Shown one piece after another: positions 1-9,448 of a stretch of 50,486 bases of DNA. The stretch spans positions 1 to 50,486 of the forward strand of contig JAJEBT010000119.1 of the NCBI GenBank assembly GCA_022822405.1. The letters are read 5' to 3'. Source of the DNA: Alphaproteobacteria bacterium (GTDB lineage Bacteria > Pseudomonadota > Alphaproteobacteria > MPNO01 > UBA830). A program made the position numbers and the translations under genes. Below the pieces are notes generated by a model. It ran no database searches. It was not told the origin of the DNA and was given only the letters and a program-made list of their open reading frames with translations. How positions within the stretch are numbered: position 1 is the stretch's first letter; the number at the start of each line of letters is the position of its first letter.

Positions 1-312
1 ATGCCCGCACTATAAGAGCTCCAGCACAGGAAAGCCAGCAAAAACCGTCACAAACCTGCATGCACCAGCCCGAGCCTCGGCAACACCGAGAGGCCGTCAG
101 GAAAAATCCAACCAGAATCTTAGCGTGGGAAAACCCTGGCCTTGCCTTGAAACCGCTATGGCGGGCATTATATAAAATGTTGTGCGACGGTCGGCGCCAT
201 GCCGGAATGCCTCGCTTCCGGAATTCGGGAGGTGCGGCGTGCCCTGTCCCTGCCGCCGCAGTTCATTTTGACGGGGGCATTGCCGAGCCCCAATTACCGT
301 GAGGAAGACATC
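1..312. other. leader region upstream of aapJ
   Basis: No convincing gene lies here. Reading frames that cross it are shadows of aapJ or lack coding character. The part before about 140 is A/C-rich and relatively AT-rich for this genome, as expected of a regulatory region. It holds the promoter at 147-176 and a leader of roughly 130 nt before the aapJ start at 313. The gene to the left of the window is not visible. Confidence 0.6.
147..176 (+). promoter_or_regulatory. sigma-70 type promoter of the aap operon
   Basis: TTGAAA at 147-152 is followed after 16 nt by TATATA at 169-174; an 18-nt spacer to TATAAA at 171-176 is also possible. Transcription would start near 182, giving an mRNA leader of about 130 nt before aapJ. 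The call is inferred from the two boxes and their spacing. Confidence 0.55.
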
Positions 313-1329
313 ATGAAAAAACTGATCCTGACAGTTGCGGCCGGCGTCGTGGCCGCGACTGTATCCGCGCAGGCGGGGACGCTCGACGACGTCCGCAAGC
401 GCGGGCACCTGCAGTGTGGAATCAATACCGGACTTGTCGGCTTCGCCGCTCCCGACGACAAGGGCGTGTGGCGGGGCTTCGACGTCGATCTGTGCCGCGC
501 CGTCGCGGCTGCCGTTTTCGGTGACGCGGGCAAGATCAAGTACACCAACCTGACCGGCAAGACCCGCTTTACCGCGTTGCGCTCCGGCGAGATCGACATG
601 CTGTCGCGCAACACGACCTGGACGTTCAGCCGCGATGTCGATCTGCAGCTGACCTTCGTGGGCGTCAACTACTATGACGGCCAGGGCTTCATCGTGAACA
701 AGAAACTCGGCGTCAAGTCCGCGAAGGAACTCGGCGGCGCTTCGGTGTGCATCCAGACCGGAACGACGACCGAACTCAATCTCGCCGACTTTTTCCGCAT
801 CAACAAGATGAAGTACGAGCCGGTTCCGATCGAGACCAACGCCGAGGCCCGCACCAACTATCTCGCCGGGCGCTGCGACGTCTATACCACGGACGCCTCC
901 GGCCTCTCGGCGACCCGCGCCACGTTCGACAATCCTGGCGATCATATGGTCCTGCCCGAGATCATCTCCAAGGAGCCGCTCGGCCCCGCCGTGCGCCAGG
1001 GCGACGACCAGTGGGCGGATATCGTTCGCTGGACGCTCAACGCCATGATCACGGCGGAAGAGCTCGGCGTGACCTCGAAGAACGTGAAGAAGATGGCCGC
1101 CGGCACCAACAACCCGGAAATCAACCGTCTGCTCGGCCACGAGAACCTTCAGGGCCGGGAGGCGCTCGGCCTGAGCAAGGACTGGGCCGTCAACCTGATC
1201 TCCCAGGTCGGCAATTACGGCGAGGTCTTCGAGGCCAATCTCGGCCCGAAGACGCCTCTCGGTATCGCCCGCGGCGTCAACGCGCTGTGGACGGATGGAG
1301 GGCTGCTCTACTCTCCGCCTTTCCGGTGA
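313..1329 (+). CDS. aapJ: general L-amino-acid ABC transporter, periplasmic binding protein AapJ
   Basis: This is the periplasmic receptor of the broad-specificity L-amino-acid importer (polar amino acid transport family 3 binding protein). The 338-residue product has a signal peptide (positive MKK start, hydrophobic stretch to about residue 20, cleavage near AQA-GT), then a typical DVRKRGHLQCGIN start of the mature protein and a GFDVDLCRAVA motif shared by AapJ/BztA proteins. The start at 313 is chosen over an upstream in-frame codon at 199 because it begins the signal peptide and follows GAGGAA at 301-306. It heads the aapJQMP operon. Length and motifs fit AapJ of rhizobia, about 340 residues. 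Confidence 0.93.
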   Translation: MKKLILTVAAGVVAATVSAQAGTLDDVRKRGHLQCGINTGLVGFAAPDDKGVWRGFDVDLCRAVAAAVFGDAGKIKYTNLTGKTRFTALRSGEIDMLSRNTTWTFSRDVDLQLTFVGVNYYDGQGFIVNKKLGVKSAKELGGASVCIQTGTTTELNLADFFRINKMKYEPVPIETNAEARTNYLAGRCDVYTTDASGLSATRATFDNPGDHMVLPEIISKEPLGPAVRQGDDQWADIVRWTLNAMITAEELGVTSKNVKKMAAGTNNPEINRLLGHENLQGREALGLSKDWAVNLISQVGNYGEVFEANLGPKTPLGIARGVNALWTDGGLLYSPPFR

Positions 1330-1337
1330 GATCCCGT

Positions 1338-1364
1338 GCGCCCCGCCCCCAGCGGGCGGGGCGC
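1338..1364 (+). promoter_or_regulatory. perfect 11-bp hairpin between aapJ and aapQ
   Basis: Arms 1338-1348 and 1354-1364 are exact inverse complements, all G/C except the ends of the loop, with a 5-nt loop and no T-run after it. It begins 8 nt after the aapJ stop. Such hairpins after binding-protein genes commonly protect the upstream message or partly stop transcription, so that the receptor outnumbers the permease. That role is an inference here. Confidence 0.7.
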
Positions 1365-1442
1365 TCCGGCCGGCCGGCAACCGGTGCGCCTGACTGCGTC
1401 TGCGGCGCGGTTGCCGGCTGATCGCGTTTGCGGACGTCCGGC

Positions 1443-2624
1443 ATGACACCGGCACGCACCCTGCGGCTCTCGTTGCTGTGGCGCGACGAGGAAATCCGCG
1501 GCGTCGCCATCCAGATCCTCGTAGTGTTCGGCTTCTTTGCCGTCGTCGCCTGGCTGATCAGCAATGTCATCGCCAACTTTGCCGCCCTCGACAAGACTTT
1601 CGGGTTCGACTTTCTCTGGGAACTCCCGGCAAACTACGACATCAACCAGACCCTCATAGAGTACAGCAACCGCGACACCCATCTGCGGGCCGCGGTCGTC
1701 GGACTCCTCAATACCGGCCTTGTCGCCGTTGTCGGCATCGCTCTCGCGACCGTGCTCGGGTTCGTGGTCGGCGCGCTGCGGCTCTCGGACAACTGGCTGG
1801 TCTCGCGGCTGGCCTACGTCTATGTCGAGTTCACGCGGAACTCGCCGGTCCTGCTGCTGATCCTTCTCTGGCACGGCATCATCATCAACACGTTTCCGCA
1901 CCCGCGCCAGGCGCTGACCATCGGCGATTCCGTCTTCCTCTCCAATCGCGGCTTCTACGTTCCACGCCCGGTCTTCGAGGACGGTTCATGGATCGTTCTG
2001 GTGGCGCTCCTGATCGGCATCGCCTTCGCCTTCGCGGTGTTTGCCCATGCCCGCCGCGTGCAGAACGCGACGGGGCGGCAGCTGCCGGCCGGCTGGATCT
2101 CGGCGGCGGCCGTCATCCTTCTTCCCGCCGCCGCCTTTGCCGCCGCCGGCGCGCCGCTGTCTTTCGACGTGCCGGAGCTGCGCGGGTTCAATTTCAGCGG
2201 CGGGCTCTACCTGATTCCCGAGTTTGTCGCGCTGACCTGGGCGCTCGCCTTCTACACCTCGGGCTTCATCGCCGAGAACGTGCGCGCCGGAATTCTCGCC
2301 ATCGATCGCGGCCAGACCGAGGCCGCGCAATCGCTCGGCCTGCGGCCCAACCGGCTGCTCTCCCTCGTGATTCTGCCGCAGGCGCTCCGGGTCATCATCC
2401 CCCCGCTCACGTCGTCCTATCTTGACCTGACGAAGAACTCGTCGCTTGCCATCGCCATCGGCTACATGGACCTCGTCGCGACGCTGGGCGGCATCACCCT
2501 CAACCAGACCGGCCGCGAGATGGAAACCATGATGCTCGTGATGCTGATCTTCCTCGCGCTCTCGCTCGCCATTTCGCTGTTCATGAACTGGTACAACGAG
2601 CGCGTCCGGCTGGTCGAGCGCTGA
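1443..2624 (+). CDS. aapQ: general L-amino-acid ABC transporter permease AapQ
   Basis: Inner-membrane permease of the Aap importer, 393 residues from the ATG at 1443; a TTG five codons upstream is in frame but has no better ribosome site. It has an N-terminal membrane segment, a long loop region with FNFSGG near the middle, and a C-terminal permease core with the EAA-loop signature (EAAQSLGLRPNRLLSLVILPQALR), as in HisM-type permeases. Its length is greater than simple HisQ/M proteins and equals the AapQ/BztB type. It ends 2 nt before aapM, so the two are translationally close and should form the permease heterodimer. Confidence 0.93.
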   Translation: MTPARTLRLSLLWRDEEIRGVAIQILVVFGFFAVVAWLISNVIANFAALDKTFGFDFLWELPANYDINQTLIEYSNRDTHLRAAVVGLLNTGLVAVVGIALATVLGFVVGALRLSDNWLVSRLAYVYVEFTRNSPVLLLILLWHGIIINTFPHPRQALTIGDSVFLSNRGFYVPRPVFEDGSWIVLVALLIGIAFAFAVFAHARRVQNATGRQLPAGWISAAAVILLPAAAFAAAGAPLSFDVPELRGFNFSGGLYLIPEFVALTWALAFYTSGFIAENVRAGILAIDRGQTEAAQSLGLRPNRLLSLVILPQALRVIIPPLTSSYLDLTKNSSLAIAIGYMDLVATLGGITLNQTGREMETMMLVMLIFLALSLAISLFMNWYNERVRLVER

Positions 2625-2626
2625 TC

Positions 2627-3730
2627 ATGGCTGCGACCGAGCGCTTCGTCCCCCTTGCCGCCCTGCCGCCGCCGCCCGGGTCGACGGGCGTTGTCGGCTG
2701 GCTGCGCGCCAACCTGTTCTCGTCCCTGTTCAACAGCGTGATGACGCTGGTCACGCTGTGGCTGATCTATGAGTTGGTGACCGCGGCCATCGACTGGTTC
2801 ATTTTCGACGCAGTCGTCGATGCGGGCTCGCGCAGGCAGTGCCGCGAACTGGGGCAAGGCGCCTGCTGGGCGGTGATCTCGACGCGGATCGACCAGTTCG
2901 TCTACGGGTTCTATCCCGAGGCCCAGCGCTGGCGTCCCAATCTCGCTTTCGTCCTCCTCTTCGTGGCGCTGGCGCCGGTACTGTTCGACCGCATTCCGTG
3001 GCGCCGTCCGCTGCTCTGGTTCTCGATGGCCTATCCGGCGCTAGCTGCCTGGCTGATCTATGGCGGGCTCGGGCTTGAGGTGGTTCACACCGACACCTAT
3101 GGCGGATTCCTCCTGACAATGATTCTCGGGGTGACCGGAATCGTCGTATCACTGCCGATCGGGATCGTGCTTGCGCTCGGACGCCAGTCGCGGATCCTCG
3201 CCATACGCGTGATCTGCACCGCCTTCATCGAGGTGTTCCGGGGCGTCCCGCTGATCACGCTCCTGTTCGTGGCCTCGACGATGCTCAACTATTTCCTGCC
3301 GCCGGGGACGAGCTTCAACCTCCTGGTGCGCGTGCTGATCATGGTCTCGCTGTTCGCCGCCGCCTATATCGCCGAGGCAGTGCGTGGCGGCCTGCAGGCG
3401 TTGTCGCGCGGCCAGTATGAGGCAGCCGACGCGCTCGGACTGTCCTACTGGAAGACGACCTGGCTGATCACGCTTCCGCAGGCGCTCAAGATCTCGATTC
3501 CGGGGATCGTCAATGTCTTCATCGGCCTCTACAAGGACAGCACCCTGGTCGTGATCATTGGCCTTCTCGATCCGCTCGGCGTGACCCGGGCGATCCTCGC
3601 CGATGCCAAGTGGAACGGCCTTTCCAACGAGACCTATCTGTTCATTGCCCTGTTTTTCTTCCTCAGCTGCTTCGCCATGTCGCGCTACTCGCTGTGGCTG
3701 GAAAAGCGCCTGAGCACCGGGGACCGGTGA
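2627..3730 (+). CDS. aapM: general L-amino-acid ABC transporter permease AapM
   Basis: Second permease subunit, 367 residues. The N-terminal third carries three membrane segments separated by a soluble loop; the C-terminal half is the classic permease domain, beginning at about residue 155 ([11 protein letters not shown]) and containing the EAA motif [18 protein letters not shown]. The ATG lies 2 nt after the aapQ stop. The ending [18 protein letters not shown] region is typical of AapM/BztC. It pairs with AapQ and the ATPase AapP in the inner membrane. Confidence 0.93.
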   Translation: MAATERFVPLAALPPPPGSTGVVGWLRANLFSSLFNSVMTLVTLWLIYELVTAAIDWFIFDAVVDAGSRRQCRELGQGACWAVISTRIDQFVYGFYPEAQRWRPNLAFVLLFVALAPVLFDRIPWRRPLLWFSMAYPALAAWLIYGGLGLEVVHTDTYGGFLLTMILGVTGIVVSLPIGIVLALGRQSRILAIRVICTAFIEVFRGVPLITLLFVASTMLNYFLPPGTSFNLLVRVLIMVSLFAAAYIAEAVRGGLQALSRGQYEAADALGLSYWKTTWLITLPQALKISIPGIVNVFIGLYKDSTLVVIIGLLDPLGVTRAILADAKWNGLSNETYLFIALFFFLSCFAMSRYSLWLEKRLSTGDR

Positions 3731-3740
3731 GGGAGGAGCC

Positions 3741-4544
3741 ATGACCGAGATCCCGCCAACCGAAGCCCGTGCGGCCGGCGTGCCCATGGATTCCGCCATC
3801 GACCGCTCGCAGGTGATGATCGAGATCGAGGGCATGAACAAGTGGTTCGGCGCCTTTCATGTGCTCAAGGAGATCAATCTCAGCGTCATGGTCGGCGAGC
3901 GCATCGTCATCTGCGGGCCGTCGGGATCCGGGAAGTCCACCCTCATCCGGTGCATCAACCGGCTGGAAAGCCACCAGCAGGGCAGGATCGTCGTCGACGG
4001 CGTCGAACTCACCCGCGATCTCAAGAACATCGAGCGGATTCGCTCGGAGGTCGGCATGGTGTTCCAGCACTTCAACCTGTTCCCGCACCTCACCGTGCTC
4101 GAGAACTGCACGCTGGCGCCGATCTGGGTGCGCCGGATGCCGAAGCGCGAGGCCGAGGACATCGCCCGCCAGTATCTCGAGCGGGTGCAGATTCCGGAAC
4201 AGGCGGACAAGTATCCCGGGCAGCTGTCCGGCGGCCAGCAGCAGCGTGTCGCAATCGCCCGCGCGCTTTGCATGCAGCCGAGGATCATGCTGTTCGACGA
4301 GCCGACATCGGCGCTCGATCCCGAGATGATCAAGGAAGTTCTCGATACCATGATCGAGCTTGCCGGTACCGGCATGACAATGCTCGTGGTCACCCACGAG
4401 ATGGGCTTTGCCAACCGCGTCGCCGATCGCGTCATCTTCATGGATGAGGGCCAGATCGTGGAGGAGAACACGCCAGAGGCGTTCTTCAACAACCCGCGCA
4501 ACGAGCGCACGCAGCTGTTCCTCAGCCAGATACTGTCGCACTGA
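3741..4544 (+). CDS. aapP: general L-amino-acid ABC transporter ATP-binding protein AapP
   Basis: Cytoplasmic ATPase that powers amino-acid import through AapQM. All ABC motifs are intact: Walker [10 protein letters not shown] (59-67), Q-loop Gln109, signature LSGGQ (162-166), Walker B IMLFDEP (182-188) and switch His219. The product is 267 residues, slightly longer than GlnQ-type ATPases because of about 25 N-terminal residues. GGAGG lies just before the ATG at 3741, 10 nt after aapM. It closes the operon; no clear terminator with a T-run follows. Confidence 0.95.
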   Translation: MTEIPPTEARAAGVPMDSAIDRSQVMIEIEGMNKWFGAFHVLKEINLSVMVGERIVICGPSGSGKSTLIRCINRLESHQQGRIVVDGVELTRDLKNIERIRSEVGMVFQHFNLFPHLTVLENCTLAPIWVRRMPKREAEDIARQYLERVQIPEQADKYPGQLSGGQQQRVAIARALCMQPRIMLFDEPTSALDPEMIKEVLDTMIELAGTGMTMLVVTHEMGFANRVADRVIFMDEGQIVEENTPEAFFNNPRNERTQLFLSQILSH

Positions 4545-4659
4545 ACCCGGCCGCCTTGATTGCGCGCGGCCGCGGCGGCATGCTGAGGCGCAGTGGCCGC
4601 CGGCGCCGGGTGTCCCGTCCGGAACGTCATGAGGCCGCCAGATGGAGGGGGCAGGACTC

Positions 4660-5214
4660 ATGCGCGTCGATCCGATACCGGCCGAAAGGCAATCACCCGA
4701 CCAGAAACGTGTATCGGAGCTGATCTCGGCACAGCGCAAGGCGCCGGTCCGCGGACCGTTCGCCGTCCTTTTGCGGACTCCCGAACTTGCCGAGCCGTTT
4801 GCCAATTTCGTCGACCTGTCGCTCTCCGAGGCGACATCGCGCATCCCGTTGCGCCTCAAGGAGCTCGCGATCATCGTTATCGCCCGTGGCTTCACGGCGC
4901 AGTATGAATGGTTCATCCACGCGCCGCGCGCCGCCCGCTACGGCATCGACGAGCGCGCGATCGACGATATCCGCCGCCGCCGCACGCCGCGGCATCTCAG
5001 GGACGACGAGGAGCTGGTCTACGATCTCGTGCGCGAACTCGTCGACACCCGAAGGCTCGGCGACGACAGCTTTGCGCGCGGCCAGCGCGAATTCGGCGAG
5101 GACGGCATGGTCGAGCTCGTCACGCTGATCGGCTTCTACCATGCGGTGTCGGTGGTCATTACCGCCTTCGACGTCGAAGCGCCCGAGGGCGATCCGGAGC
5201 CGCTTGACCGCTGA
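4660..5214 (+). CDS. carboxymuconolactone decarboxylase family protein
   Basis: A 184-residue cytoplasmic protein of the CMD/AhpD-like fold. The stretch RLKELAIIVIARGFTAQYEW followed by a His and YGIDERAID is the family core (about residues 65-100). It lacks the CxxC of peroxidase-type AhpD, so an antioxidant thiol role is unlikely; a lyase or isomerase-like role on a ring-derived acid is possible but unproven. The ATG at 4660 is chosen because GGAGGGG at 4644-4650 sits at a good distance; an in-frame ATG at 4642 overlaps that site. The gene lies 115 nt after aapP and may be cotranscribed. Confidence 0.8.
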   Translation: MRVDPIPAERQSPDQKRVSELISAQRKAPVRGPFAVLLRTPELAEPFANFVDLSLSEATSRIPLRLKELAIIVIARGFTAQYEWFIHAPRAARYGIDERAIDDIRRRRTPRHLRDDEELVYDLVRELVDTRRLGDDSFARGQREFGEDGMVELVTLIGFYHAVSVVITAFDVEAPEGDPEPLDR

Positions 5215-5408
5215 GCATCGACGAGAGCTCCGTGGCAGTGAAAAACCGCCGTTGCCGGCATTTTCCGACTCACTTCACCTTGTATCGAATCTCGCAAGCC
5301 AATAGGTTAGCGCAGACTTTCATCCGGCCGCGATTTCGGTGAACCCTGCCGGGCATCGTCGGCCCGAACCATGGACATGGCCAGAGTCCTTCCGGGGGAA
5401 TTCCGCAG

Positions 5409-6968
5409 ATGAAGATTGGCGTTCCCAGAGAAATTCATGCTGGGGAAAGACGGGTCGCGCTTACACCCGACACCGCCGCACGCATCCGCAAGCTGGGCTT
5501 CGATCTCTGCATCGAGCAGGGGGCGGGCGCCGCGGCGGAGTTCGATGACGACGCCTATCGCGCTGCCGGCGTCACGGTGGTCGAGGACACGAGAGCGCTG
5601 TGGGCCGGATCCGACATCATTCTCAAGGTCCGCCCGCCCGAGATGCATTCCGATCTGGGCGAGCACGAGGCCGATCTCCTGCCGACGGGTGCGACCCTGA
5701 TCGGCTTCATCTTTCCGACCCAGCACGGCGAGGTGATCGCGCGGCTGAGGGAGCGGCAGGCGACGGTGATCGCCATGGACGCGGTGCCCCGTATCTCCCG
5801 GGCCCAGAAACTCGATGCCCTGTCGTCGATGGCGAATATCGCGGGCTCTCGCGCGGTTCTCGAGGCGGCGAACAGCTTCGGACGGTTCTTCACCGGTCAG
5901 ATCACCGCAGCCGGCAAGGTGCCGCCAGCACGCGTGCTCGTGATCGGGGCCGGCGTTGCCGGGCTTGCCGCCATCGGGGCGGCACGCTCGATGGGCGCGG
6001 TGGTGCGCGCCTTCGACACCCGGTCCGAGGTTCGCCAGCAGATCGAGAGCATGGGCGCCGAGTTTCTCGAGATCGAGATCGAGGAAGAGGGCGCGGGGGC
6101 GGGCGGCTACGCCAGGGTGATGAGCGAAGCCTTCATCAGGGCCGAGATGGCGCTGTTCGCGGAACAGGCGAGGAAGGTCGACATCATCATCACCACCGCG
6201 CTGATTCCGGGCCAGAAGGCGCCCGTGCTCATCACCTCCGAGATGGTCCAGACCATGCGTCCGGGCTCGGTTGTCGTCGACCTCGCGGCCGAGCAGGGCG
6301 GCAACTGCGAACTCACCGAACCCGACCAGCAGGTCGTCAGGCACGGCGTCACCGTGATTGGTTACACCGATCTTCCGAGCCGCATGGCGAACCAGGCGAG
6401 TCAGCTTTACGGCATGAATCTGTTCCACCTTCTGTCCGAACTCGCTCCCTCCGGCGACGGCGCCGTGGTTCTGGACATGGAAGACGAGGTGACCCGGCAC
6501 GCCACCCTCGTGAAGGCGGGCGAAGTCGTTCCGCCGCCGCCACCGCCCCAGGCGCCGCCGTCCACCGCTCCGGAGCCCGACGCGGCCGCGGCCTCGCCGA
6601 AGGAGCCCGCCGCGCCGCGCCGGCCCGGTTACCGTTCGGCCGCCGTGCTCGTCGCGGGCGGTCTCGCGCTGCTCGGCCTCGGCCTTGTCGCGCCGCCGAG
6701 CTTCATGGGGCACCTGACCGTGTTCGTGCTGGCCTGCTTCGTCGGCTGGCAGGTCATATGGAACGTGACGCCAGCGCTTCACACGCCGCTCATGAGCGTG
6801 ACCAACGCGATCAGCGGCATCATCGTCATCGGCGCGCTCCTGCAGATCTCGAATCCGTCGGGGCTGGTCGTCGTCCTCGCTGCCATCGCGGTGCTGATCG
6901 CTACCATCAACATTGCCGGCGGCTTCCTGGTGACCCAGCGCATGCTCCGCATGTTCCGCAAGAGCTGA
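5409..6968 (+). CDS. pntA: NAD(P) transhydrogenase alpha subunit, fused PntA
   Basis: Alpha chain of the membrane transhydrogenase, which uses the proton gradient to reduce NADP+ with NADH. At 519 residues it is one chain: an alanine-dehydrogenase-like NAD(H)-binding domain (1 to about 370, with GAGVAG at about 180-185 and FDTRSEV just after), a Pro/Ala-rich linker (about 374-405), then four predicted membrane helices starting near 411. Many alphaproteobacteria encode these as separate PntAA and PntAB proteins, so the fused, E. coli-like form is notable. GGGGG precedes the ATG at 5409. pntB follows after 10 nt. Confidence 0.95.
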   Translation: MKIGVPREIHAGERRVALTPDTAARIRKLGFDLCIEQGAGAAAEFDDDAYRAAGVTVVEDTRALWAGSDIILKVRPPEMHSDLGEHEADLLPTGATLIGFIFPTQHGEVIARLRERQATVIAMDAVPRISRAQKLDALSSMANIAGSRAVLEAANSFGRFFTGQITAAGKVPPARVLVIGAGVAGLAAIGAARSMGAVVRAFDTRSEVRQQIESMGAEFLEIEIEEEGAGAGGYARVMSEAFIRAEMALFAEQARKVDIIITTALIPGQKAPVLITSEMVQTMRPGSVVVDLAAEQGGNCELTEPDQQVVRHGVTVIGYTDLPSRMANQASQLYGMNLFHLLSELAPSGDGAVVLDMEDEVTRHATLVKAGEVVPPPPPPQAPPSTAPEPDAAAASPKEPAAPRRPGYRSAAVLVAGGLALLGLGLVAPPSFMGHLTVFVLACFVGWQVIWNVTPALHTPLMSVTNAISGIIVIGALLQISNPSGLVVVLAAIAVLIATINIAGGFLVTQRMLRMFRKS

Positions 6969-6978
6969 AAGGGCAGAC

Positions 6979-8370
6979 ATGACCGCCGGCCTCGTCACCG
7001 TCGCCTATATCGGCGCGAGCATACTGTTCATTCTCAGCCTCGGAGGCCTCAGCAACCAGGAGACGGCGAGGCGGGGCAACGTCTACGGCATCGTCGGAAT
7101 GGCGATCGCCGTTGCCGCGACGGTCTTTGCCGTCAACATCGGCGATTATACGGTCCTGGTCGCGGCGGTCGTGATCGGTGCAGCGATCGGAATACTGGTG
7201 GCGTCGCGCGTCGCCATGACGCAGATGCCGCAACTGGTCGCCATCCTGCACAGCTTCGTGGGCCTTGCCGCGGTCCTCGTCGGCATAGCGAGCTATGTCG
7301 ATCCGCGGGCCGCGTTCCTCGGCGTCGAGAAGACGATTCACGAGGTCGAGATCTTTCTCGGCGTCTTCATCGGCGCGATCACCTTTACCGGTTCCGTCAT
7401 CGCCTTCGGCAAGCTCCAGGGCAGCATCTCCGGACGGCCGCTGCTGCTGCCGGCGCGCCACGCCCTCAACCTTGTCGGGATCGTCGTGTGCCTCTGGCTC
7501 GGATACGAGTTCCTCGGCGCGGCCGATCACGGGGCCGGGGTGATCCCGCTCCTCGTCATGACGGCGATCGCGTTCGCGATCGGGGCGCATCTCGTCATGG
7601 CGATCGGCGGCGCCGACATGCCGGTGGTCGTCTCGATGTTGAACAGCTATTCGGGATGGGCTGCGGCGGCGACGGGATTCATGCTCTCGAACGACCTCCT
7701 GATCGTGGTCGGCGCGCTCGTGGGCTCGAGCGGTGCGATCCTCAGCTACATCATGTGCCGCGCCATGAACCGCCATTTCCTCGGGGTGATCCTCGGCGGG
7801 TTCGGGGTTGCGGGCGGCACTGCCGCCGCTGCCGCCGAGGGCAAGGTCGTTGCAACGACGGTCGAGGAGACGGCAGCGATGCTGCTCGATGCCCGGAACG
7901 TCATCATCGTGCCGGGCTACGGCATGGCGGTGGCGCAGGCGCAGCAGGCCGTCAGCGAGGTCACGAGTTTTCTCCGCGCCGCCGGCGTCAATGTCCGCTT
8001 CGGGATTCACCCGGTCGCCGGCCGCCTGCCGGGGCACATGAACGTGCTCCTCGCCGAATCCAAGGTGCCCTACGACATCGTCTTCGAGATGGACGAACTC
8101 AATGACGACTTTCCGGATACCGACGTCGCGCTGGTGATCGGCGCGAACGACATCGTCAACCCCGGCGCCCAGGAGGATCCGGAAAGCCCGATCGCCGGGA
8201 TGCCAGTGCTGGAGGTGTGGAAGGCGCAGACCGCCGTCGTGCTCAAACGCTCGATGGCGACCGGCTATGCCGGCGTCGACAATCCGCTGTTCCACAAGGA
8301 GAATACCCGCATGCTGTTCGGGGACGCGAAGGACAGCGTTGACGAGGTGCTGAGAACCCTGAAGAAATAA
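6979..8370 (+). CDS. pntB: NAD(P) transhydrogenase beta subunit PntB
   Basis: Beta chain of the transhydrogenase, 463 residues, the usual family length. About eight to nine hydrophobic helices fill residues 5-265; the C-terminal domain binds NADP(H), with the fingerprint [12 protein letters not shown] (about 311-322) and the conserved GANDIVNP loop. With PntA it forms the proton channel and supplies NADPH. It lies 10 nt downstream of pntA in the same operon. The catabolic cassette starts 60 nt after its stop, so read-through and shared expression are possible. Confidence 0.96.
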   Translation: MTAGLVTVAYIGASILFILSLGGLSNQETARRGNVYGIVGMAIAVAATVFAVNIGDYTVLVAAVVIGAAIGILVASRVAMTQMPQLVAILHSFVGLAAVLVGIASYVDPRAAFLGVEKTIHEVEIFLGVFIGAITFTGSVIAFGKLQGSISGRPLLLPARHALNLVGIVVCLWLGYEFLGAADHGAGVIPLLVMTAIAFAIGAHLVMAIGGADMPVVVSMLNSYSGWAAAATGFMLSNDLLIVVGALVGSSGAILSYIMCRAMNRHFLGVILGGFGVAGGTAAAAAEGKVVATTVEETAAMLLDARNVIIVPGYGMAVAQAQQAVSEVTSFLRAAGVNVRFGIHPVAGRLPGHMNVLLAESKVPYDIVFEMDELNDDFPDTDVALVIGANDIVNPGAQEDPESPIAGMPVLEVWKAQTAVVLKRSMATGYAGVDNPLFHKENTRMLFGDAKDSVDEVLRTLKK

Positions 8371-8430
8371 CGCCCGGTGCCGCGCCGGATGGTGCGTCGA
8401 GCCCGGGCGAAGAAGGGGGGGTACGGTTCC

Positions 8431-9441
8431 ATGATCATAGACTGCCACGGACACTACACGACCGAGCCGGAGGCGCTGGTCGGCTACCGGTCGGAGCAAC
8501 TCGCGGCGCTCGAGAGCGATCCGTCCTACATTCCGTCGCCGGCGGATTTCGAGGTCACGGACGACCAGATCCGCGAGAGGCTGGAGCCCGCGCAGCTCAG
8601 CTTCATGCGCGAGCGTGGCATCGACATGACCATCTTCTCACCGCGCGCCGTGGGCATGGGCCATCATCTCGGCACCGAGCAGACAGCCTATTACTGGGCC
8701 CGGATCTGCAATGACATGGTGCGCAGGGTCTGCGACCTCTATCCGGAGAATTTCGTGCCGGTATGCCAGCTTCCGCAGTATCCCGGCGTCGAGCCCGCGA
8801 AATGCATCCCCGAGCTTGAGCGCTGCGTCAACGAGATGGGTTTCATCGGCTGCAACCTCAATCCGGACCCCTCGGGTGCCATGTGGACCGATCCGCCGAT
8901 GAGCGACCGCTGGTGGTATCCGCTGTACGAGAAGCTCGTCGAGCTCGACGTGCCGGCGATGATCCACGTCAGCGGATCCTGCAACCCGAACTTCCACCAT
9001 ACCGGCGCCCACTATCTGTGCGGCGACACGACGGTCTTCATGCAGTTCCTGATGTCGGACCTGTTCAAGGACTTTCCGACGCTCCGCTTCGTCATCCCCC
9101 ATGGCGGCGGCGCCGTGCCGTTCCACTGGGGACGGTACCGCGGCCTGGCGCAGGACATGGGGCGGCCGCCGCTCGACGAACTGCTGCTCGAGAACGTCTA
9201 TTTCGACACCTGCGTCTACCACCAGCCCGGCATCGACCTGCTCACCCGGGTGATCCCGACCCGGAACATCCTGTTTGCCTCCGAGATGGTCGGCGCCGTG
9301 CGCGGCATCGATCCCGAGACCGGCTTTCACTACGATCACACCCGGCGCTATATCGAGGCCACGCCCAATCTTGACGACGCCGGACGCAGGCAGGTCTTCG
9401 AGGATAACGTGCGGCGCGTCTATCCCCGTCTCCGGGCCTGA
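8431..9441 (+). CDS. 4-oxalomesaconate hydratase-like amidohydrolase (LigJ type)
   Basis: A 336-residue metal-dependent TIM-barrel enzyme of the ACMSD-like amidohydrolase family. The opening IIDCHGHYTT (metal-site His6 and His8), His179 in MIHVSGSC, His224 in VIPHGGGAVP and Glu285 in FASEMVGAVRGIDP follow the pattern of LigJ, which hydrates 4-oxalomesaconate in protocatechuate/gallate 4,5-cleavage. From memory the whole chain resembles LigJ of Sphingobium more than true ACMSD, where an Asp replaces Glu285. The ATG at 8431 follows a run of seven G at about 8414-8420; an upstream in-frame GTG is rejected. It starts a four-gene cassette and is 7 nt from the UbiD gene. Confidence 0.82.
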   Translation: MIIDCHGHYTTEPEALVGYRSEQLAALESDPSYIPSPADFEVTDDQIRERLEPAQLSFMRERGIDMTIFSPRAVGMGHHLGTEQTAYYWARICNDMVRRVCDLYPENFVPVCQLPQYPGVEPAKCIPELERCVNEMGFIGCNLNPDPSGAMWTDPPMSDRWWYPLYEKLVELDVPAMIHVSGSCNPNFHHTGAHYLCGDTTVFMQFLMSDLFKDFPTLRFVIPHGGGAVPFHWGRYRGLAQDMGRPPLDELLLENVYFDTCVYHQPGIDLLTRVIPTRNILFASEMVGAVRGIDPETGFHYDHTRRYIEATPNLDDAGRRQVFEDNVRRVYPRLRA

Positions 9442-9448
9442 TACTGCG

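Noticed and set aside
97..1455. A 452-codon minus-strand open frame opposite aapJ
   Set aside because: aapJ with signal peptide and family motifs is on the plus strand; this is antisense shadow.
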